DNA of 7,178 bases, taken from CAVUAF01 sp964460655. GTDB lineage: Bacteria > Acidobacteriota > Terriglobia > Terriglobales > Acidobacteriaceae. The notes below the pieces were generated by a model, which worked only from the letters and a program-made list of their open reading frames with translations, was not told the origin of the DNA and did not search any database. Made by a program: the position numbers and the translations under genes. Location: the NCBI GenBank assembly GCA_964460655.1, contig CAYWSH010000185.1, positions 1 to 7,178 of the forward strand. Reading direction: 5' to 3'. Of this stretch, positions 1 through 4,982 are shown piece after piece (within the stretch, counting starts at the first letter, position 1; each line of letters opens with the position of its first letter).

Positions 1-32
1 TGCGTCCACTGTTGGGCGGGCGGCGTTCATAC

Positions 33-38
33 AAGGAG
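33..38 (+). promoter_or_regulatory. Ribosome binding site of atpE
   Basis: AAGGAG lies seven bases before the ATG at 46, a near-perfect Shine-Dalgarno match at good spacing. It fixes the start so that the N-terminal hydrophobic signal-like stretch of AtpE is really translated. A strong site is expected for subunit c, which is needed in many copies per enzyme. Confidence 0.85.
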
Positions 39-45
39 AACCACC

Positions 46-354
46 ATGCGTAAGTACATCTTTGTGCTGGCAGCGATGCTGCTGGTTGTGACGCCTGCGT
101 TCGCGCAGGGCGCCGCGGAACCCGCTGCAGCGGGTCCTAACTGGGTCGCCATCACTTCGGGCTTTGCTATGGCACTGGCAGTGGCGCTGGCCGCACTCGG
201 GCAATCGCGTGTGGCTTCGGCCGCGTGCGAAGGCCTGGCGCGGAACCCCTCGGCACGTCCGGGGATCCAGCTGGCGCTGATCCTGGGCCTCGCGTTCATC
301 GAATCGCTGGTGCTGTTCACCCTGGTGATCATCTTCGCGAAGGTGGTCAAGTAG
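46..354 (+). CDS. atpE: F-type ATP synthase subunit c with N-terminal signal peptide
   Basis: This 102-residue protein is the c-ring subunit of the membrane Fo sector, which carries ions through the membrane to turn the rotor. Residues 1-20 look like a signal peptide: basic MRK, a hydrophobic core, then AFA before Gln21 as a likely cleavage site. The mature part of about 82 residues has the usual size and hairpin: helix 1 at about 33-63, polar loop with Arg66-Asn67-Pro68 (the RQP/RNP motif), helix 2 at about 73-98. Glu86 is the essential ion-binding carboxylate. Gln53 in helix 1 and Ser87 next to Glu86 match ligand positions of sodium-binding c subunits, although the next residue is Leu88 rather than Thr. 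The start is set by a strong ribosome binding site. A terminator follows the stop directly, so atpF is not co-transcribed downstream. The gene before it, possibly atpB, lies outside the window. The identification is secure; ion specificity is not. Confidence 0.96.
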   Translation: MRKYIFVLAAMLLVVTPAFAQGAAEPAAAGPNWVAITSGFAMALAVALAALGQSRVASAACEGLARNPSARPGIQLALILGLAFIESLVLFTLVIIFAKVVK

Positions 355-371
355 TCGGATCTCTTTCGACG

Positions 372-402
372 GCCCGTCCCGATGCTTCGGGACGGGCTTT
401 TT
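372..402 (+). terminator. Intrinsic terminator after atpE
   Basis: A perfect 11-bp stem (372-382 paired with 387-397, mostly G/C) closes a four-base TGCT loop and is followed at once by five T residues (398-402). This is a classical Rho-independent terminator starting 17 bases after the atpE stop. It separates atpE from the ABC transporter genes and marks the end of this ATP synthase transcript. In the reverse orientation there is no comparable T-run, so it acts on plus-strand transcription. Confidence 0.95.
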
Positions 403-411
403 GCTGCGGGT

Positions 412-417
412 TAGACT
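412..417 (+). promoter_or_regulatory. Possible -10 element of the ABC transporter operon
   Basis: TAGACT fits the TANNNT pattern of bacterial -10 elements and lies eight bases before the ATG at 426. The upstream terminator means the ABC genes need their own promoter, and only about 70 bases are available. No convincing -35 is seen; that region overlaps the terminator stem. If real, transcription would begin close to the start codon and give a leaderless or nearly leaderless mRNA, consistent with the lack of a clear ribosome binding site. A single hexamer match is weak evidence. Confidence 0.3.
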
Positions 418-425
418 GGACCGTG

Positions 426-1322
426 ATGGAGCCCGTCCTCGAGTTTGAAGGCGTGACCAAGCAATATCGCCGCGGGTGGCGCAGCCGCGAGGCGATCACG
501 GCGCTGCACGACTTCTCGCTGCGCATCGAGCGCGGCGAGATATTCGGCTTCCTTGGCCCGAACGGCGCCGGCAAAACGACCGCCATTCACATCGCAATGG
601 GCTTCATGCGGCCGACGAGCGGCGGCGGCCGCATGCTGGGCACGGCGTTCGGTGATGCAGCCACGCACGCGCGCGTCGGATTCCTTGCTGAGAATGTCGC
701 CCTTTACCACCGGCCAGCGGGCCGCCTGTTGTGTTTCTACGGCGAGTTGAGTGGTGTGCCCGGTCCGCAAGTCGGACATCATGCACGCATGGCTTTGGAC
801 GCGGTCGGACTTGAGTCGGAAGCGGACCGCAACGTCGGCAAGTTCTCCCGCGGCATGCTGCAACGCATAGGGCTGGCGCAGGCGCTGGTCGGCGCGCCGG
901 ACTTGCTGATCCTTGACGAGCCGACCTCGGCGCTCGATCCCGCGGGACGCGTCGCAGTGCGCGAGTTGTTGCTGGCGCTGCGCGCGCAGGGCAAGACGAT
1001 CTTCCTGAGCTCGCATCTTCTTTCCGAGATCGAGGTGGTGTGCGACCGCATCGGCATCCTGCGGGCAGGGAAGCTGGTGCGCGTCGGCCAGACCAGCGAG
1101 CTGCTGGAGCGACACGACCAGGCGGAGATCGTGGCGCGCGGCGTTGTTCGGGGCGAATCGCTGGGCGATGGATTGACACGGTTCACCGTGAATGCCGCCG
1201 AGCAGCGAGCTGCCATCGAGCAGGTGTGGTCCCTGGGCGGCGAGGTCGTGAGCGTGAATCCGCTGCGACGATCGTTGGAGGAGTTGTTCCTCGAAGTGAC
1301 GAGCGAGGAGCCGCGCACATGA
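426..1322 (+). CDS. ABC-2 type transporter, ATP-binding protein
   Basis: This 298-residue cytoplasmic ATPase would power export through the membrane protein encoded just downstream. All nucleotide-binding motifs are visible: Walker A GPNGAGKTT at 44-52 (Lys50), a Q-loop region at about 84-94, signature FSRGMLQR at 140-147, Walker B LLILDEP at 160-166 with catalytic Glu165, D-loop SALD at 168-171, and switch His197. The Q-loop carries Ala-Glu-Asn (88-90); related exporters often have Pro-Glu-Asn there. The signature variant and the C-terminal SLEELFLEVT (283-292) are typical of the CcmA/NatA-like branch. ATG at 426 is chosen because family similarity begins there; the open frame runs upstream to 225 but that part overlaps atpE and resembles nothing. 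GTG at 423 is an alternative. No good ribosome binding site precedes either start. The gene overlaps the permease by ATGA. The substrate is unknown. Confidence 0.93.
   Translation: MEPVLEFEGVTKQYRRGWRSREAITALHDFSLRIERGEIFGFLGPNGAGKTTAIHIAMGFMRPTSGGGRMLGTAFGDAATHARVGFLAENVALYHRPAGRLLCFYGELSGVPGPQVGHHARMALDAVGLESEADRNVGKFSRGMLQRIGLAQALVGAPDLLILDEPTSALDPAGRVAVRELLLALRAQGKTIFLSSHLLSEIEVVCDRIGILRAGKLVRVGQTSELLERHDQAEIVARGVVRGESLGDGLTRFTVNAAEQRAAIEQVWSLGGEVVSVNPLRRSLEELFLEVTSEEPRT
1305..1310 (+). promoter_or_regulatory. Ribosome binding site of the ABC permease gene
   Basis: GAGGAG ends eight bases before the ATG at 1319, inside the last codons of the ATPase gene. With the ATGA stop/start overlap this supports the permease start and translational coupling of the two subunits. 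Confidence 0.7.
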
Positions 1323-2014
1323 AGGCAACGGCACTCATCGCGGCGAACTTTGTGCGGGAGCAGCGCTGGCTGTTCGTCGGGTTCCTGCTCTGGATCTTCG
1401 GGAGCGCCGCTGTGTTCGGCGCCGGAAGCCCCGCGGCGGAAGAAGTGGAGTTCTACGTCCGGCAGCAGGCGGCGTACGTCGTCGGAATCTCTTTGTTCTA
1501 TGCCGCCGGGGCGGTGCGCGCGGAGCAGCGGTCGCGGCGCATCCTCGCAGTGCTGGCCAAGGTGGTGACGCGAGGAGAATATCTCGGCGGATTGCTGCTC
1601 GGCACGCTGGTGCTGGCCGCAGTGTATTGCGCCTGCACCGGCCTCGCCGGAGGATGGTTGTTTGCGAAGCTGGGCGTCCCGCTCATCGGGTTGTGGATCG
1701 CGATGGCACGCCTGTTCTTCGTGGCATTGCTGGTAGCAGCGACGGCGCTGTTGTTTTCGACGTTCCTGCATCCGTTGCTGGCCGTCGTGGGTGCTGCGGC
1801 ACTCCTTGGAGCACAAGTTGGGGTGGAGCATGCGCTCGGCGCTGGTGGCGCCGTGACATCGCTGGCACAGCCGATCCTCGCATTCCAGCTGCAGAGTTCC
1901 TACGACATACCGTGGCTGGGCTTCGTCGCAGCACTGGGCGAGAGCGGCGTGCTGTGGATGCTTGCCGCTCGCATCTTCGCGCGCCGCGATATAACCGTGG
2001 CCGTCGAGAATTAA
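1319..2014 (+). CDS. ABC-2 type transporter, permease protein
   Basis: This 231-residue hydrophobic protein is most likely the membrane partner of the ATPase before it. Hydrophobic stretches at about 17-36, 50-66, 88-114, 130-150, 152-172 and 198-220 suggest six membrane segments, the normal number for an ABC-2 permease, though the protein is slightly short for the family. The segment at 72-95, with RRILAVLAKVVTRGEYLGG, resembles the cytoplasmic coupling stretch of ABC-2 permeases, where a conserved Arg-x-x-hydrophobic run precedes the second or third membrane helix. The start codon overlaps the ATPase stop (ATGA at 1319-1322) and has a good ribosome binding site, so the two genes form one operon. 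No substrate-binding protein or accessory gene follows, which fits an exporter. The stop is shared with the convergent nuoN stop. The call rests on topology, this motif and the partner gene rather than on a recognised subfamily. Confidence 0.8.
   Translation: MKATALIAANFVREQRWLFVGFLLWIFGSAAVFGAGSPAAEEVEFYVRQQAAYVVGISLFYAAGAVRAEQRSRRILAVLAKVVTRGEYLGGLLLGTLVLAAVYCACTGLAGGWLFAKLGVPLIGLWIAMARLFFVALLVAATALLFSTFLHPLLAVVGAAALLGAQVGVEHALGAGGAVTSLAQPILAFQLQSSYDIPWLGFVAALGESGVLWMLAARIFARRDITVAVEN
2011..2014. other. Palindromic TTAA shared by two convergent stop codons
   Basis: The plus-strand permease ends with TAA at 2012-2014 and the minus-strand nuoN ends with TAA read from 2013 to 2011. Both stops come from the self-complementary TTAA, so the two genes overlap tail to tail by four bases. 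I see no hairpin followed by a T-run on either strand near this point. Confidence 0.9.
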
Positions 2015-3444
2015 CGCAGTAGGTCGCGCGCACCGGCGGCAGCGAGGTCGAGGACGCGACCGGGCAGGATGCCGAGGTACAGCGTCCCCAGAACGCTTAC
2101 GGCGAGTGCCGCGGCGAGCGCCGGCGAGAGTGCGGGAACCGCAGCTGTTTCCTCCGGCTCGCGCATGTACATCACGACAATCAGGCGCAGGTAGTAGTAG
2201 GCGGCTATGGCGCTGTTCACCACACCGATAATCGCCAGTCCCACCAAGTTGCGTTGCAGTACCACGGTGAAGACATAGAACTTGGCGAAGAAGCCGCCGG
2301 TGGCCGGGATCCCGATGAGTGACAAGAGCAACAGCGTCAGGCACGCGGCGAGCAGCGGTGCGCGGCGGCCGAGGCCGGCGTAGTCGTCGAGCGTGACGCG
2401 CCGCTCACCCGCGTCGCCGAAGTGCGCCACGATGGCGAACGCGCCGACGTTCATGATGGCATAGCTCGCAGCGTAGAAGATGGCGGGCGCAACCCCAACG
2501 TCGAGCGCGGCGAAGGCGCAGAGCAGATAGCCCGCGTGCGCGATCGAACTGTACGCCAGCATGCGCTTGACGTTGGTCTGCACCAGCGCGCCCAGGTTGC
2601 CGAGCGTCATGGAGAGCGCGGCCGCGACCCATACCAGCCAAAACCAGCCCGGCAGGGCCGCACCGAACAGTATGCGCAGCAAGACCGCGAACGCAGCGGC
2701 TTTCGGGCCGGTAGACATCAGAGCGACGACCGGAGCGGGCGCGCCTTCGTAGACATCCGGCGTCCAGACGTGGAACGGTGAGGCGGCGACCTTGAAACCG
2801 ATACCGACAAACATGAGGGCCACGGCGAGCAGCGCAAGTTGCGGCGTCGCTCCAGTGCGCATGGCCGCGGCGATGTGTGCGACATTCGTGGAGCCGGTCG
2901 CGCCGAAGATCATCGCGACGCCGTACAAGAAGAATGCCGTGGCAAAAGACCCGAGCAGGAAGTATTTCAGCGACGATTCCGCGCTCGTGGCCACGCGGCG
3001 TCGCATGCCGGCCAGGATGTAGGTCGAGATGGACGAGATCTCGAGCGCGATGAAAATGAGCACGAGCTCGACGGCCGACGACATCAGCGACATGCCGACG
3101 GCGCCGAAGAGCATGAGCGCGTAATACTCGCCGTGGCGCAGGTCTTCGCGCTCGACGTAATCCAGCGAGGCGAGGACGGCGAGCGCGGTCACGATGGCGA
3201 TCACATAATGGAAAAAGATGCTGAACGAATCCACCTGCACCATCGAGAAGAACGCTGAACCGGTATAGCCGCTCTGAAACGCCGTCGCAGCGATCGCGGC
3301 GAGAGCGCCGACGAAGGCGATGATGCCGAGCGAGCGGCGGCCGGCGTGCTCATCGAGCGTGGGCTCGATGAGCATGATGAGCGTGCCGAACAGCGTGAGC
3401 ACCAACTCGGGCAGGATGCGGATGTAGTCGGCCGCGGGGATCAT
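2011..3444 (-). CDS. nuoN: NADH-quinone oxidoreductase subunit N
   Basis: NuoN is one of three antiporter-like, proton-translocating subunits of the complex I membrane arm; it is the one nearest the quinone module. The protein has 477 residues, typical for the family, with about 14 hydrophobic helices. Key charged residues are in place: Glu135 in helix 5 (LEISS), Lys218 in helix 7 (GFKVAASPFHVWTPDVYEGAP region), Lys248 in helix 8 (TGPKAA) and Lys388 in helix 12 (GGFFAKF). NVKRMLAYSSIAHAGY at 291-306 is a further family block. The start is the ATG at 3444, which overlaps the nuoM stop as ATGA; an open frame reaches upstream to 3696 but lies inside nuoM and has no NuoN character. The region before the ATG has only a weak ribosome binding site (GGTGA), so translation probably depends on coupling to nuoM. 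It is the last nuo gene, and no clear terminator follows. Confidence 0.97.
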   Translation of the reverse strand: MIPAADYIRILPELVLTLFGTLIMLIEPTLDEHAGRRSLGIIAFVGALAAIAATAFQSGYTGSAFFSMVQVDSFSIFFHYVIAIVTALAVLASLDYVEREDLRHGEYYALMLFGAVGMSLMSSAVELVLIFIALEISSISTYILAGMRRRVATSAESSLKYFLLGSFATAFFLYGVAMIFGATGSTNVAHIAAAMRTGATPQLALLAVALMFVGIGFKVAASPFHVWTPDVYEGAPAPVVALMSTGPKAAAFAVLLRILFGAALPGWFWLVWVAAALSMTLGNLGALVQTNVKRMLAYSSIAHAGYLLCAFAALDVGVAPAIFYAASYAIMNVGAFAIVAHFGDAGERRVTLDDYAGLGRRAPLLAACLTLLLLSLIGIPATGGFFAKFYVFTVVLQRNLVGLAIIGVVNSAIAAYYYLRLIVVMYMREPEETAAVPALSPALAAALAVSVLGTLYLGILPGRVLDLAAAGARDLLR

Positions 3445-4982
3445 CGGGTCACCGCCGGAGGTGTGGCTATGCTGACGGGGACAGGCGTGACCGTGATCGG
3501 ATTCACGACCGGTGGCGGTAGCGAAACCGCTACGGAGTTGTCGATCGAGGTCATCCAGATCGATGGCGCGACGCCCATCACAAGCGCCGCCAGTACCGTG
3601 GGCCAAAGCGCGACGCGCTCGCGCAGGTCTGCGTCGGGCAGCGTAGCGTTCTTCGGATTGCGATTCTCGCCGTAGAACACACGCTGGACCATCCACAGCA
3701 TGTAGGCGGCGCTCCAGATGACGCCGGTCGCGGCGAGGATCCCGTAGAGCGGGCGCGCACGAAAGGCGCCGCTAAGGACGAGGAATTCACCGATGAAGCC
3801 GTTCATCAGCGGCAGGCCGATCGAGGAGAGCGTGACCAGCACGAATAGAGTCGTGTACTCGGGCATCGGGGAAGCGAGCCCGCCGAATTCAGCGATGTCG
3901 AAGGTGTGGCGGCGCTCATAGAGCATGCCGACGAGCAGGAAGAGGGCGCCCGTGGAGACGCCGTGGTTCAACATCTGGTAAACCGCGCCATCCACGCCCG
4001 CCTGCGTGAACGTGAAGATGCCGAGCACAACGAAACCGAGGTGGCTGACGGACGAATACGCGACGAGCTTCTTGAGGTTCGGCTGCACCATGGCGACGAG
4101 GGCGCCATAGATGATGCCGATGATGGCGAGCGTCACGATCCACGGAGCATGTTCACGCGCCGCACCGGGGAAGAAGCCGACGCAGAAGCGCAGCAGGCCG
4201 TAGGTCCCCATCTTGAGCAGCACGCCGGCGAGCAGAACGGAGCCGGCAGTCGGCGCTTCGACGTGCGCGTCGGGCAGCCAGGTGTGCAGCGGGAAGAGCG
4301 GCACTTTTACGGCAAAGGCGATGAAGAAGCCGAGGAAGAGCCAGGACGCTGCCGACGAAGAGAGCGTCAGTTGTCCCGAGCGCAGGGCGTTCTGGATGAT
4401 GACAAAATCAAAACTGCCGACGTGCGCGTAGATCCACAGCATCGCGGCGAGCATGAAGACGGACGCGATCGCCGTGAACAGGAAGAACTTCACCGCGGCG
4501 TACACGCGACGCTCGTGTCCGTACATGCCGATAAGCAGCGCCATCGGGATGAGCGTCGCTTCCCAGAAGAAATAGAAGAGGAAGAGGTCGAGCGCGACGA
4601 AGACGCCGATGATGGCGGTCTCGAGGACGAACATCAGGACAAAGAATTCCTTCACGCGATCGTGCACCGAGTGCCAGGAGATGAGCACGCACAACGGCGT
4701 GAGGAACCCGGTCAGGACGACCAGCCACATCGAGATGCCGTCAACGCCCAGGTGATAGTGGATATTGGGATGATCGATCCAGGGAACGTTCACGTCGTAC
4801 TGGAAACCGAAAACGCCGCCCTGGAAGAAGCGCGGCAAGTGGATGGTGAACAGAAGCTCGAGGATGGAGATGACCAGTGCTGCTCGCCGGATCAGTTCGG
4901 CGCGCGACGACGGCAGGAAGATGAGCACCAATGCGCCCGCCAGCGGCATGAACGTCACGATGGTGAGGATCAGGCTGTTCAT
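3441..4982 (-). CDS. nuoM: NADH-quinone oxidoreductase subunit M
   Basis: NuoM is the middle antiporter-like proton channel of the complex I membrane arm. The protein has 513 residues, normal for the family, and about 14 membrane helices. Expected functional residues are present: Glu141 in helix 5 (FFWEATLIPM), Lys226 in helix 7 (FAVKVPLFPLHTWLPDAHVEAP region), Lys257 in helix 8 (LLKMGTYG) and Glu399 in helix 12 (NGFIGEF), where NuoL and NuoN carry Lys. LVAYSSVSHLGFV at 306-318 is another hallmark. The ATG at 4982 is chosen over one at 4997 because it starts with the usual MNSLILTI-like N-terminus, overlaps the nuoL stop as ATGA, and follows GGAGAGG (4995-4989) at six bases. The C-terminus ends in an unusual Pro/Val-rich tail at 488-513, beyond the last predicted helix. 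Confidence 0.98.
   Translation of the reverse strand: MNSLILTIVTFMPLAGALVLIFLPSSRAELIRRAALVISILELLFTIHLPRFFQGGVFGFQYDVNVPWIDHPNIHYHLGVDGISMWLVVLTGFLTPLCVLISWHSVHDRVKEFFVLMFVLETAIIGVFVALDLFLFYFFWEATLIPMALLIGMYGHERRVYAAVKFFLFTAIASVFMLAAMLWIYAHVGSFDFVIIQNALRSGQLTLSSSAASWLFLGFFIAFAVKVPLFPLHTWLPDAHVEAPTAGSVLLAGVLLKMGTYGLLRFCVGFFPGAAREHAPWIVTLAIIGIIYGALVAMVQPNLKKLVAYSSVSHLGFVVLGIFTFTQAGVDGAVYQMLNHGVSTGALFLLVGMLYERRHTFDIAEFGGLASPMPEYTTLFVLVTLSSIGLPLMNGFIGEFLVLSGAFRARPLYGILAATGVIWSAAYMLWMVQRVFYGENRNPKNATLPDADLRERVALWPTVLAALVMGVAPSIWMTSIDNSVAVSLPPPVVNPITVTPVPVSIATPPAVTR

Noticed and set aside
225..425. Upstream extension of the ABC ATPase reading frame to 225
   Set aside because: It overlaps atpE and the terminator, its translation has no family character, and normal similarity of the ATPase begins at 426.
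779..2344. 521-codon open frame on the minus strand across the ABC genes
   Set aside because: It crosses two well-supported plus-strand genes and the end of nuoN, with Arg/Ser/His-rich translation and no motif. It is an antisense shadow in GC-rich DNA.
3445..3696. N-terminal extension of NuoN into nuoM
   Set aside because: The extra 84 codons lie inside nuoM in another frame and are Arg-rich; ATG at 3444 with the ATGA overlap gives the standard NuoN N-terminus.
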